Source: Cognatitamlana onchidii
Lineage (GTDB): Bacteria; Bacteroidota; Bacteroidia; Flavobacteriales; Flavobacteriaceae
Length of the DNA stretch: 64,000 nt
Direction: 5' to 3'
NCBI RefSeq assembly: GCF_004804355.1
Contig: NZ_SRWZ01000006.1
Span: forward strand, 62,001-126,000
Made by a program: the position numbers and the translations under genes. This document shows positions 19,287 to 27,101 of the stretch, in pieces (positions within the stretch are counted from its first letter, which is position 1; each line of letters opens with the position of its first letter). A model generated the notes under the pieces. It did not search any database. It saw nothing but the letters and a program-made list of their open reading frames with translations, and was not told the DNA's origin.

Positions 19287-19877
19287 TTATGCTAAAAAAT
19301 CGCTGTTCAAAATCATTGGAATCACTAAACCAACAACAATGGCCGATATTACCATAATCCAATCTCGTTTAGAAAACCTGAATATGGTTTGAGCCACAAA
19401 CCCTAGAAACAGCACAATAAATACGATAATAACCTGCGCAAGCTCAATGCCCAATGCAAATTCTAATAACATAACTAACTTATTATCGGAATCTCCCAAA
19501 AGCATACGAAACTCGCGTGCAAAGCCTAATCCATGGATTAAACCAAAAAATAGGGTTGACAAAAACAATACCCCTACCTTTTCTTTTTGAGCACCCTTTC
19601 CGGCAGTAAATACATTAAACAGTGCAACAACCATAATAGTTATAGGAATTAAAAACTCTACCAAACTAGCATTTACATGAACAACACCATAAGCCGCTAA
19701 AACCAAAGATAAGGTATGGCCAAGTGTAAACATAGTAACTAACAAAAGCACCCGTTTCCAGTCTTTAAACAAATAAGGAATGGTTAGAACAATAAGAAAT
19801 AAAACATGGTCGTAGGCATTAATATCAAGCACATGATTAATACCATATTCAACATTAAACCAAAAACTGTCGAGCAT
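19287..19877 (-). CDS. HupE/UreJ-family membrane protein
   Basis: A 196-residue integral membrane protein with about six or seven hydrophobic helices. The HupE/UreJ motifs are present: GINHVLDINAYDHVLFLIVL near the N-terminus, FTLGHTLSLVLA, and GLIHGLGFAREF with a conserved histidine pair, then FALGIELAQ. Relatives are nickel or cobalt permease accessory proteins, but no hydrogenase or urease gene is nearby, so the substrate here is open. It lacks a signal peptide. Confidence 0.85.
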   Translation of the reverse strand: MLDSFWFNVEYGINHVLDINAYDHVLFLIVLTIPYLFKDWKRVLLLVTMFTLGHTLSLVLAAYGVVHVNASLVEFLIPITIMVVALFNVFTAGKGAQKEKVGVLFLSTLFFGLIHGLGFAREFRMLLGDSDNKLVMLLEFALGIELAQVIIVFIVLFLGFVAQTIFRFSKRDWIMVISAIVVGLVIPMILNSDFLA

Positions 19878-19899
19878 AATAATTAAGATTTAGGGAGCG

Positions 19900-20862
19900 T
19901 CAAATATACGATTTATTATATTTTTTACTTAATTGAAAAATCATCTCCTCGGTAATAGCATCGAGGGAGAACCGATGCTTCCATTTCCAATCTTGTCTGG
20001 CATAAGAATCATTTATACTCTTTGGCCAACTGTTAGCGATGTCTTGCCTATAATCTGGTTTATACGCTACTTTAAAATCTGGAATATACTTTCTAATGGA
20101 TGTGACAATCTCTTCTGGAGAAAAACTTATCGCTGCCAGATTGTACGACGACCTAATTTTAATAGCCTCTGCCTTAGCATTCATAATATCAATAGTTGCT
20201 TTTATAGCATCATCCATAAACATCATAGGTAATTCTGAATCCGGCTTTAAAAAACATTCATAAACCCCATATTTAATAGCCTCATGGTATATTTCTACAG
20301 CGTAATCTGTGGTTCCCCCTCCTGGTAACGTTTTCCAGCTAATAATACCAGGATATCGTATACTTCTAACATCCACATCATATTTGCTATGATAGTATTC
20401 ACACCAGCGTTCCCCGACCTGCTTGGTAATCCCATACACGGTAGTTGGTTCCATAGTCGTGTATTGCGGTGTGTATTGCGTGGGTGTACTCGGCCCAAAA
20501 ACAGCGATACTGGAAGGCCAAAATACCTTTTTAATAAATCTCGATTTTGCTAGATTTAAAACATTAAACAAAGAGTTCATGTTTAAATCCCAAGCCTTCA
20601 TAGGGTATTTTTCACCAGTAGCACTTAACATCGCTGCCATTAAATACACAGTATCAATATTAAATTTTTCAACACAGGTTTTTACACTAGAATAATCCAT
20701 AGCATCCACTATTTCAAAAATTCCAGAATTAACGATATCAAGATTGCTGTAACTAATATCGCTAGCTACCACCTTATCATCACCATAAAGCTGCCGCAGC
20801 CTAAACGTTAACTCAGAACCAATTTGCCCGCAAGCTCCAATAATTAATATTTTAGAGTCCAT
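19900..20862 (-). CDS. SDR-type L-threonine 3-dehydrogenase (NAD-dependent epimerase fold)
   Basis: It probably oxidises L-threonine to 2-amino-3-oxobutyrate with NAD. The 320 residues show the extended short-chain dehydrogenase layout: ILIIGACGQIGSELTFRLR (NAD-binding), LMAAMLSATGEKYP, the catalytic serine in VFWPSSIAVFGP and YGITKQVGE carrying Tyr and Lys, then RYPGIISWKTLPGGGTTDYAVEIY, which is typical of the SDR-type TDH described from Flavobacterium. A generic sugar-nucleotide epimerase is less likely because of the SATGE and PGGGTTDYA segments. The partner Kbl ligase is not in the window. Confidence 0.9.
   Translation of the reverse strand: MDSKILIIGACGQIGSELTFRLRQLYGDDKVVASDISYSNLDIVNSGIFEIVDAMDYSSVKTCVEKFNIDTVYLMAAMLSATGEKYPMKAWDLNMNSLFNVLNLAKSRFIKKVFWPSSIAVFGPSTPTQYTPQYTTMEPTTVYGITKQVGERWCEYYHSKYDVDVRSIRYPGIISWKTLPGGGTTDYAVEIYHEAIKYGVYECFLKPDSELPMMFMDDAIKATIDIMNAKAEAIKIRSSYNLAAISFSPEEIVTSIRKYIPDFKVAYKPDYRQDIANSWPKSINDSYARQDWKWKHRFSLDAITEEMIFQLSKKYNKSYI
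19901..19908 (-). promoter_or_regulatory. -7 element TATATTTG for hupE-like gene
   Basis: The minus strand reads TATATTTG, an exact TAnnTTTG match, 23 bases before the hupE-like ATG and overlapping the stop codon of the threonine dehydrogenase gene. This points to its own promoter. Confidence 0.45.
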
Positions 20863-20888
20863 TTACAATCATAATTATGAGGATTTTT

Positions 20889-20896
20889 CAAAAATA
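20889..20896 (-). promoter_or_regulatory. -7 element TATTTTTG for the threonine dehydrogenase gene
   Basis: The minus strand reads TATTTTTG, an exact TAnnTTTG match, 26 bases upstream of the ATG. Confidence 0.4.
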
Positions 20897-20986
20897 ATAA
20901 GATTTTATTGATAATAATTTATTTTTAAGGTGAAAAAATACGGATTTGCATGACTTACGAATTCTAGAAAGTATAAACCTTTAGCA

Positions 20987-20994
20987 TATATTTG
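20987..20994 (+). promoter_or_regulatory. -7 element TATATTTG for the lipoprotein gene
   Basis: An exact TAnnTTTG match 26 bases upstream of the ATG at 21021. No -33 TTG at standard spacing. Confidence 0.45.
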
Positions 20995-21020
20995 TTCTAT
21001 ATTTCTTTAAATACTACGTC

Positions 21021-21539
21021 ATGGCAATAAAACCCCTATTTTTTTTAAGTTTTTTGTTTTTAATAACGGCCTGTAAGAAAGAGCAAGAAAACAATGTTTC
21101 TTCCCAGATTGAACAAAACATACACCATGAGGTTTCAAGAAATGACATAGAAGCCCTAGACTATACAGAGTACATTATAGATTCGAAAGCCGACAAGCTA
21201 ATACAGGATTGGTCGGAATACATCCAAATTCAGGAAGTTATAAGTAGTGTTAAAACGGGCGATTTAAGTTTTTTTAACGATAATAAAAAAGCTATTAAAC
21301 AACTACTAAAAGAACTAAAATCTAATATTCCAGAAGCATTAAAAACCGCATCTATTGAAGCTAGAATATTAGTATTTGAAACCAAACTTTATCAGCTTGA
21401 AAGCTTGTCTAATTTATCAACAACAAGTAAAGAGGAATTACTGTCTACCATAAAAGAGTTTCTAGTTGCTTTTTCTAATTTAAGCCTTCAAATCAACAAA
21501 AAAATTGAGTTTGATACTCAAGTCATTGAAAAGCCATAG
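21021..21539 (+). CDS. Predicted lipoprotein of unknown function
   Basis: A 172-residue protein with a lipoprotein signal peptide and lipobox LITAC (Cys18), followed by lysine and glutamate (CKKEQE), which fits a mature lipoprotein. The rest is largely helical and charged (DKLIQDWSEYIQIQEVISSV, NKKAIKQLLKELKSNIPEAL, SIEARILVFETKLYQLESL) and may form a helical bundle. I recognise no named family. It stands alone with its own promoter and a weak terminator. Confidence 0.8.
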   Translation: MAIKPLFFLSFLFLITACKKEQENNVSSQIEQNIHHEVSRNDIEALDYTEYIIDSKADKLIQDWSEYIQIQEVISSVKTGDLSFFNDNKKAIKQLLKELKSNIPEALKTASIEARILVFETKLYQLESLSNLSTTSKEELLSTIKEFLVAFSNLSLQINKKIEFDTQVIEKP

Positions 21540-21555
21540 CGCATTGAAACAAGAA

Positions 21556-21583
21556 CGCTGCTCAATATCTGAACAGCGATTTT
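21556..21583 (+). terminator. Weak terminator after the lipoprotein gene
   Basis: CGCTGCTC pairs with GAACAGCG with one mismatch, seven-base loop, followed by ATTTT. It lies 17 bases after the stop and before the convergent TPR-like gene. Confidence 0.5.
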
Positions 21584-21606
21584 AAAACCAACTCGTTAAT
21601 ACCTTC

Positions 21607-22320
21607 TTATTCTTTAGAGGGCTCTGCCTGTTCTTGCAGCACCTGCTTCTGCCTTAATAATTCATTTTTTGAAATTCTAATGAGATTAAAATTTGGAGCC
21701 ATTTTAAGCGCAGCATCTAAAATATCAACCGACGCATCAATATTTGCCTTAGTATCCTTATTGTAGGTAGATAAGGCTTGTAAATACATAAATGCTGCCT
21801 TTAGCGACACTTCGTATGGTTGTTGCGATTCGTAAAACGCCCGATTCATATCGTCTTTAGAATTTGCTAAACCATAGGCAATATGTTTATCTGCTTCTTC
21901 TAAATTTTTCAACTGCAAGTTTAATTCAGCCAGCTCGTAAGCAACAGCTGGACTCGCAGCTCGTTTAAATATTTCATTAAACTGCTCTATGGCCAGCTTT
22001 GGCTGTTTTACGGCCTGTAACGAAATTGCCTTTACCTCTATGGCTATATCCGAATCAGAAGGGTTAAACTCAACTCCAATGGTATTTAGTGCCTGCATAT
22101 ACTTTCCTTCTCTCATATAAACATAAGCTAGGGTATCTGTTCTTGCTTGAGATGGATTTAGGATGTTTAGGTGTGTCATCCCGTTAATCATACCCTGTAC
22201 ATCCCCTTGTTTTTTCATTTGCTTATAGTAAGCTTCGTAATGTGTTACCAATTCTGAGTTAGCTTGTGCATTCAACATAAAACTACTCATCACTAAAACC
22301 AATCCAATTAATGTCTTCAT
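21607..22320 (-). CDS. Secreted TPR-like protein of unknown function
   Basis: A 237-residue protein with a signal peptide (MKTLIGLVLVMSSFMLNAQA) and repeated helical hairpins resembling tetratricopeptide repeats (for example DTLAYVYMREGKYMQALNTIG, AVAYELAELNLQLKNLEEADKHIAYGL, ASVDILDAALKMAPNFNLIRI). It is expected in the periplasm as a protein-interaction scaffold. No catalytic motif is seen and I do not recognise a named family. Confidence 0.8.
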   Translation of the reverse strand: MKTLIGLVLVMSSFMLNAQANSELVTHYEAYYKQMKKQGDVQGMINGMTHLNILNPSQARTDTLAYVYMREGKYMQALNTIGVEFNPSDSDIAIEVKAISLQAVKQPKLAIEQFNEIFKRAASPAVAYELAELNLQLKNLEEADKHIAYGLANSKDDMNRAFYESQQPYEVSLKAAFMYLQALSTYNKDTKANIDASVDILDAALKMAPNFNLIRISKNELLRQKQVLQEQAEPSKE

Positions 22321-22531
22321 TCTGTTTAATCTGTTAAAATTCTGGCCTAAAACTATAAAAAAATGGTCTCTATTCTCTTAAAAGATTGCTAATTATTTAA
22401 GGGTTTTATGATTTAATAACGTATGATTTTTGGAAACCGATACCATGTCTTACAATTTGGCTCTCATTTTTTTTCTAGGAAAATTAAAAAAGATTGGCTA
22501 TATTTAAGTTTAGCTAAAAAATAAATTACAT
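22321..22531. other. Divergent upstream region of TPR-like and CBS genes
   Basis: About 210 bases without a gene. On the plus strand TATATTTA near 22498 is one base off the -7 consensus for the CBS gene. Nothing else is seen. Confidence 0.35.
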
Positions 22532-22999
22532 ATGGGAATAAAGAGTTTTCAAGGAGCCAGAAGGCAACAATCAAGCAGTTCGGAGTCGCAATCCTTAACG
22601 GTAAGCGATTATATGACAAGAAGCTTGATTACGTTTAAACCCGACCAGAGTATTGAAAGCGTTATGCAGGCATTAATTAAACACAGAATCTCTGGAGGAC
22701 CTGTTGTCAATGATAAGCATGAATTAGTAGGTATTATATCTGAAGGCGATTGTATTAAGCAAATTAGTGAAAGTAGATACTACAATATGCCAATGCAAGA
22801 TCAAACCATTGAAAAGCATATGGTTTCTAATGTAGAAACTATTGATGGAAACATGAATATTTTTGATGCTGCCAAAAAGTTTTTAGATTCAAAACGTCGG
22901 CGTTTTCCAATTCTTGAAAACGGAAAATTGGTGGGACAAATAAGTCAAAAAGATATTTTAAAGGCAGCTATGACTATGAAGGGGCAAACCTGGAAATAA
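22532..22999 (+). CDS. CBS-domain pair protein
   Basis: A 155-residue cytoplasmic protein made of two CBS domains after a Ser/Gln-rich N-terminus (RRQQSSSSESQS). Domain one runs about 24-80 (VSDYMTRSLITFKPDQSIESV ... HRISGGPVVNDKHELVGIIS) and domain two about 93-148 (KHMVSNVETIDGNMNIFDAAKKF ... RRFPILENGKLVGQISQKD). CBS pairs bind adenine nucleotides and act as energy or signal sensors; no effector domain is attached. It is monocistronic. Confidence 0.9.
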   Translation: MGIKSFQGARRQQSSSSESQSLTVSDYMTRSLITFKPDQSIESVMQALIKHRISGGPVVNDKHELVGIISEGDCIKQISESRYYNMPMQDQTIEKHMVSNVETIDGNMNIFDAAKKFLDSKRRRFPILENGKLVGQISQKDILKAAMTMKGQTWK

Positions 23000-23021
23000 C
23001 CTAAAGCCTTTTTTAAACATT

Positions 23022-23055
23022 AAAGCTTTTGATTGTTATTAATCAAAAGCTTTTC
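23022..23055 (+). terminator. Terminator of the CBS protein gene
   Basis: AAAGCTTTTGATT pairs with AATCAAAAGCTTT around a GTTATT loop, followed by TCTTT. It can also serve the convergent zinc-ribbon gene. Confidence 0.75.
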
Positions 23056-23108
23056 TTTATTAGATTTTTTCCAAACAGCGTCAGAAACATGTGGCTTGCT
23101 TCTTGTTA

Positions 23109-23459
23109 TTAGCTTTCGCGTTTCACCAAAACAAAGTAATCATTTTCGAGGGCCAAATACCCTTGATCATAAACAAAATAATATACAGTACCTGCTTTGG
23201 TAGTATACAAACTAGTGAAATAATTAAAATCGAAACCAGCCTCAATAAGTTTTGCTCTTGAGGTCTTAGTTTTTTGACTTACGTTTAGAGATTCTAAAAT
23301 TCTATAGTTCTTCCTTAACCTATTATTGGTATTTCTTATTAGGTTTTTACTATCTTTATTTACCCTATTATTATAGGCGTTCCTGCATCCATCGTTACAG
23401 AATTTTTTATCAATTCTTCCCACAATTTTATCTCCACACTCCAAACATTGCTTTTCCAT
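23109..23459 (-). CDS. Small zinc-ribbon protein
   Basis: A 116-residue basic protein. The N-terminus MEKQCLECGDKI followed by KKFCNDGCRNAYNNRVN is a C-x2-C ... C-x3-C zinc ribbon, resembling DUF2116-type domains. The central part is rich in Asn, Arg and Lys (RNTNNRLRKNYRILESL), and the C-terminal half (AGTVYYFVYDQGYLAL) is aromatic. Nucleic-acid binding is an inference. It is the last gene of the DinB-GNAT operon, 2 bases after the GNAT stop. Confidence 0.82.
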   Translation of the reverse strand: MEKQCLECGDKIVGRIDKKFCNDGCRNAYNNRVNKDSKNLIRNTNNRLRKNYRILESLNVSQKTKTSRAKLIEAGFDFNYFTSLYTTKAGTVYYFVYDQGYLALENDYFVLVKRES

Positions 23460-23461
23460 AA

Positions 23462-23992
23462 TTACTTGTTTTCAATTTTATACCATCTAAGATCCATATG
23501 CTCTCTCTCAAAATAAAATGTATTTATATAATTCAACCCTATTTTTAATAAGGCTTGGTGCGACGCTTGGTTATCTATATGTGTCGTTGCGTAAAGTCGT
23601 TTTAGTTTCATTGTTTTAAAAGCATAGGCAAGGGCGGCCTTTCCAGATTCTGTAGCATATCCTTTACCCCAATATCTGGGAATTAGCCTATAACCAAGAT
23701 CGTAATATTTTGTAAATCCATTCATATTAAATTCTATATTTAACCGCAGCCCAGACCAACCAATAAAATCTCCTGATTCTTTTTCTATAGCAACCCAACG
23801 CCCTATTCCTCTTTCATGGTACTGGTTTATCACGCCTCGTATCACGGCAAGCGATGAGGCTTTATTTGTAAACGGTCTATTCCCTAAATATTTATGGACT
23901 CTTGGATCTGAATCTAACTCAAACATGCCTTCTAGATCTGCTTCTCGCATATCCCTTAAAATTAGTCTTTCTGTTTCTATTTCGAATTTCAT
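23462..23992 (-). CDS. GNAT N-acetyltransferase, RimJ/RimL type
   Basis: A 176-residue acetyltransferase that uses acetyl-CoA, most like the ribosomal-protein N-terminal acetylase group. Motifs: TERLILRDMREADLEGMFEL at the N-terminus, LGYRLIPRYWGKGYATESGKAAL (the acetyl-CoA pyrophosphate loop in the R-x-x-G-x-G/A region) and RLYATTHIDNQASHQALLKIGL. The substrate is not known; RimJ/L relatives also act on small molecules and drugs. It is 9 bases downstream of the DinB gene. Confidence 0.9.
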   Translation of the reverse strand: MKFEIETERLILRDMREADLEGMFELDSDPRVHKYLGNRPFTNKASSLAVIRGVINQYHERGIGRWVAIEKESGDFIGWSGLRLNIEFNMNGFTKYYDLGYRLIPRYWGKGYATESGKAALAYAFKTMKLKRLYATTHIDNQASHQALLKIGLNYINTFYFEREHMDLRWYKIENK

Positions 23993-24001
23993 ATGCCTTA
24001 A

Positions 24002-24511
24002 TTACCAATTCCCAGCATAACTTAAAGGTGTGTTGGTTTGCTGCTTTAAATACAAATACTGATAGTTCAAAATTTGTCTGATATGCAAATAATCATGAGC
24101 TAGCCAATTATTTAAGAATAACTCCGCTGATAACTCACCTAACTCTGGATGCTTAATGGCATGGCCCCATGAGGGCTTTTTCAAATTTTTCAACCAAGCT
24201 ATCGATTTTTTACGTTCGTTTAAAAACATGATTAAGGTGTCGTTATAATTCTTTGAAATATAATCGTGTCTGGCAACCCATCCAACTGGGTCTATTGGGA
24301 CTAAAGGTTTTTGGGGTGTTTCAAGGGCATGTTTTAATCTTGCTTTAAAATCGTACTGTTCTTCATCTAGTAAATGACACACAATTTCTAAAAGGCACCA
24401 CTTTTCTGGTTTCGTCCTCCAAAGCGTTTCTTCGAGGCTTTTATTTTTGAGTAAGCCTTCAAAAACCAAAATATTTTCCTCTAACTTTTTAATTATAAAT
24501 GCACTGCTCAT
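24002..24511 (-). CDS. DinB-family metal-dependent hydrolase-like protein
   Basis: A 169-residue four-helix DinB/YfiT-type protein. The metal ligand histidines appear as IVCHLLDEEQYDFKAR (His in the second helix) and NNWLAHDYLHIRQI (His pair in the last helix), and WRTKPEKWCLLEI is the usual family entry. Relatives include bacillithiol-transferases and thiol-dependent detoxification enzymes, but the substrate here is unknown. It is first in an operon with the GNAT and zinc-ribbon genes. Confidence 0.88.
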   Translation of the reverse strand: MSSAFIIKKLEENILVFEGLLKNKSLEETLWRTKPEKWCLLEIVCHLLDEEQYDFKARLKHALETPQKPLVPIDPVGWVARHDYISKNYNDTLIMFLNERKKSIAWLKNLKKPSWGHAIKHPELGELSAELFLNNWLAHDYLHIRQILNYQYLYLKQQTNTPLSYAGNW

Positions 24512-24580
24512 TCCCTAATGTTCTATGTTTTCCTGATGTTCTGGGTACTTATTACCCATAAGTTCCAAGTAATATTTTTT

Positions 24581-24698
24581 ACGATTGCTGTGAGTAATTG
24601 CGTGGTTTAGCACTTAACTTTGCAAGTACACACCAAACTGAAAATCCGCTAGGATTTTTAGAAGTAGGCGATAACTAGCAATTACTTATAGCCATTGT
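24581..24698. repeat. Long hairpin element downstream of the GmrSD-like gene
   Basis: The outer arms 24581-24601 and 24678-24698 pair over 20 of 21 positions with three G-U pairs and one mismatch (core GCTGTGAGTAATTGC against GCAATTACTTATAGC). The G-U pairs form only when the plus strand is read. Inside, AAAATCC at 24641-24647 pairs with GGATTTT at 24652-24658 across GCTA. The element starts only 15 bases past the GmrSD-like stop codon and has a T-run on its right. It resembles integron attC-like folded recombination sites in layout but has no standard core; alternatively it is a structured RNA or a terminator. Confidence 0.6.
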
Positions 24699-26453
24699 TG
24701 TAGCCAGTTTTTTTTAAAATTTAAACACACTATCAAATAGTTTTTCTGCTATTAATTCAGTTCGTTCGATAATACTTTCTTTTGTCCAATCAGTCGCATT
24801 TTTAACCTCGTCATCCAAATATACATTCGAATTCAAATAAACAGGTTTTTTTACTGAAAATGGTTTATTGCCCAATTTTCCATTGAGACTTTCGTCCATT
24901 AGAAGTAAATTTCCAATTTTCCCTATATCTGAAATATCAATTGTTTTTGAATTATCCTTTTCTGCGAAAACATGCTCAATAGTCATTAGTTCATAGTGAA
25001 TTGCAGTTCCTGTCTGTGTTTGTTTTGAATAGAAGTTGTCGTATTTAGTCAGTATATACTTAATTAGAGCTTTTTCCTTTGTGTATACCGAACTGTAGTT
25101 CAATTCTAGAAAATTTGCAACAAATTCATCTTTAGATGGTAATTTATCTCTTAACTTCTTTTTTAAGTCGTCTAAAGCTTTAGTCTTATTATTTTGGTCA
25201 GCTTGGTCTAATTGTCTTGCGTGAAATGCGTACATAAATGAAATTCCACCTGATGAGCGTTGAGATGTTACAGCGGTAAATATGAAATGGAAGCATTCAA
25301 TGGCATTAATAATATCTTTAACTCTTTTAAGTTTTAAACTTCCCTTGTCATATTCCCTCATTACTGATAATAACATAGGAATCTGTTGTTTAACACGAAA
25401 GATGCTTAGTGCTTGAAGTGAGTTTTTTACGTCTTCCTCTTCATTTTTCCATTCCCTATAAGATGTGTCTAATGTTTCTCTATAAATTCTAGTTTCATTT
25501 AAGATATCATTTAGAAATGTCTTTGCGTTTCTTTTATTTACAATTTGCTTTAATGACTTAAATAATTTTTTCTGGGTTGTGAATTCATACTTTGAAAGCC
25601 AAAAATGATGAAGGAAACTGTCCATATTTAAATCAGCATTCGAGCCCTCAATTATGGTTCTAGCATCAGTCCATTTATCTTTTGACAGGTCTACGGACTT
25701 ATTCTTTTTTGGAAGCATTTTGGTTAGATGATTTTTTACTAAATCTGATACTCTCAGATCTTTCCCGCGAGTATTGAGTGTTTCAAAAATGATATAAGCA
25801 TCATCTTCATTTCCAAGTTCAATGTATATGACCTTTAAGTTGAGTATTTTATCACGAATATCTTTTAAGGTCTTGACTTTTTGTTCTTGTTTTTCTTTAT
25901 CGGATATAGTAGTGCTCTTATCGATAGAGTCCAATTCCTTGTTGACTAATGTCATTAGATAATCATATCCTTTCTTTATATACTCTTCTTCTTTTTTAGC
26001 GGGAATTTCTGACACATCCGATAAATCAAATTTTTGAACATTTTCATGAAAAAAAGGATAACTGCTTTCTGTTTGAAGTACATAGTTCAGTTGGTCGTCT
26101 AAATCTTTACGCTCAATCATACCTTGAGTGCCTTTAGCTAAACTATCTTCTCCAATATTTTTAAATGCTTCACGAATAACACCTAAAAGCATTGTTATTG
26201 TAGTTAATCTCTGTTGGCCATCGACTACACCAAAAGTATCCTCTGTAATTTCATAAACAACCATTGAACCGATAAAGTAGTCTCCGCTACTTTCTCGAAT
26301 GGAATCATTCCAAAAATCTTCAATATGTTCTCTGTCCCAAGAGTATGGCCTTTGAAACCTAGGTATTTTATAATAACTTGATTTAAGTACTGTTCTTATG
26401 GTTTTATCTATACTTGATATGTTCATTTACGTTTTTCTTAAATTTCCTACAAC
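24697..26453 (-). mobile_element. Putative gene cassette: GmrSD-like gene bounded by inverted GTTGTAG/CTACAAC
   Basis: GTTGTAG at 24697-24703 and CTACAAC at 26447-26453 are inverted 7-mers, 10 bases after the stop and 20 bases before the start of the DUF262 gene, and the left copy lies at the foot of the long hairpin. Together they give gene-plus-hairpin units like an integron cassette. No integrase is in the window and the match could be chance, so this is a hypothesis. Confidence 0.3.
24714..26426 (-). CDS. DUF262-DUF1524 protein, GmrSD-like (type IV restriction or defence)
   Basis: A 570-residue protein. The N-terminal DUF262 (ParB/GmrS-like NTPase) shows IPRFQRPYSW at about 22-30 and DGQQRLTT at 69-76. 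The C-terminal DUF1524 nuclease (GmrD-like His-Me/HNH) shows EHVFAEK near 484 and IGNLLLMDESLNGKLGNKPF at about 505-523. GmrSD relatives cut glucosylated hydroxymethylcytosine phage DNA; others are less well defined, so modified-DNA restriction is a family-based inference. The usual histidine-rich EHILPQ is replaced by EHVFAEK, which keeps the histidine. It is the only obvious accessory gene here, with a cassette-like hairpin at its 3' end. Confidence 0.88.
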   Translation of the reverse strand: MNISSIDKTIRTVLKSSYYKIPRFQRPYSWDREHIEDFWNDSIRESSGDYFIGSMVVYEITEDTFGVVDGQQRLTTITMLLGVIREAFKNIGEDSLAKGTQGMIERKDLDDQLNYVLQTESSYPFFHENVQKFDLSDVSEIPAKKEEEYIKKGYDYLMTLVNKELDSIDKSTTISDKEKQEQKVKTLKDIRDKILNLKVIYIELGNEDDAYIIFETLNTRGKDLRVSDLVKNHLTKMLPKKNKSVDLSKDKWTDARTIIEGSNADLNMDSFLHHFWLSKYEFTTQKKLFKSLKQIVNKRNAKTFLNDILNETRIYRETLDTSYREWKNEEEDVKNSLQALSIFRVKQQIPMLLSVMREYDKGSLKLKRVKDIINAIECFHFIFTAVTSQRSSGGISFMYAFHARQLDQADQNNKTKALDDLKKKLRDKLPSKDEFVANFLELNYSSVYTKEKALIKYILTKYDNFYSKQTQTGTAIHYELMTIEHVFAEKDNSKTIDISDIGKIGNLLLMDESLNGKLGNKPFSVKKPVYLNSNVYLDDEVKNATDWTKESIIERTELIAEKLFDSVFKF

Positions 26454-26646
26454 TAGTTAATAATCCCCAAGATAATAAAAATTTATCCGTTTACAAACGA
26501 ATACAAACATTTACAAACGATTTTAAATAAGTAACGACCGAATATCTTTTGCTTTCCATCTCATATTTGCAGTGTCGAAACATAAGAACCTGCCTACCAA
26601 CAGACAGACTCGATAGTATCAATTGTTTAACGAAAAAATTAAAATT
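26427..26646. promoter_or_regulatory. Divergent region between GmrSD-like gene and ssb with direct repeats
   Basis: TTTACAAACGA occurs at 26490-26500 and again at 26510-26520, a direct repeat with a 20-base period (two helical turns). A TATTTG-like -7 for ssb lies near 26562-26567. CCTGCCTACCAACAGACAG at 26589-26607 is an imperfect inverted repeat. The repeats could be operators for either gene. Confidence 0.4.
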
Positions 26647-26979
26647 ATGAGTACACTAAGAAACAAAGTACAATTGATTGGTAACTTAGGAAATGATCCT
26701 GAAATCATCAATCTAGAATCTGGTAAAACTTTAGCAAAATTTAATATTGCTACCAACGAAAGTTATACGAACAATAGTGGTGAACGCATTACGGATACCC
26801 AATGGCATAATATTGTAGCTTGGGGGAAAACAGCCCAAATTATTGAAAAATATGTTACTAAAGGCAAGGAGATTGCCATTGAGGGAAAACTTACCTCTAG
26901 AAGTTATGATGACAAAGATGGTAATAAAAGATATATTACTGAAATAGTATGCAACGAGCTCCTAATGTTAGGGAAATAA
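26647..26979 (+). CDS. ssb: Short single-stranded DNA-binding protein
   Basis: A 110-residue OB-fold protein (STLRNKVQLIGNLGNDPEI, TQWHNIVAWGKTAQIIEKYV, KEIAIEGKLTSRSYDDKDG). It binds single-stranded DNA in replication and repair. It is much shorter than the main SSB (about 150-170 residues) and lacks the acidic C-terminal tip (DDDIPF type) that recruits partners, so it is probably an accessory paralogue. The start at 26647 is the family start; an in-frame ATG at 26623 would add an atypical FNEKIKI stretch. Monocistronic. Confidence 0.9.
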   Translation: MSTLRNKVQLIGNLGNDPEIINLESGKTLAKFNIATNESYTNNSGERITDTQWHNIVAWGKTAQIIEKYVTKGKEIAIEGKLTSRSYDDKDGNKRYITEIVCNELLMLGK

Positions 26980-27000
26980 ATCTGGTAACATCTTGATAGA

Positions 27001-27035
27001 AAAAGGAAGTTTTTTAATTAAAAACTTCCTTTTTA
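27001..27035 (+). terminator. Terminator of ssb
   Basis: AAAAGGAAGTTTTT pairs with AAAAACTTCCTTTT around a TAATT loop and ends in T's. It also faces the convergent nadB gene. Confidence 0.7.
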
Positions 27036-27101
27036 TTTTAATCAAACTTGTTAGGCCTACCTCCTAAAAAAAGGAAACAAGAACACGTAAAAAACTATGA
27101 T

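Noticed and set aside
19171-19392. 73-codon plus-strand reading frame overlapping hupE
   Set aside because: It overlaps a hairpin element and the antisense of hupE, with no recognisable protein features.
24581-26453. Classical integron attC site
   Set aside because: The core does not fit GTTRRRY, no integron integrase or promoter is present in the window, and only one hairpin was found; kept only as an attC-like hypothesis.
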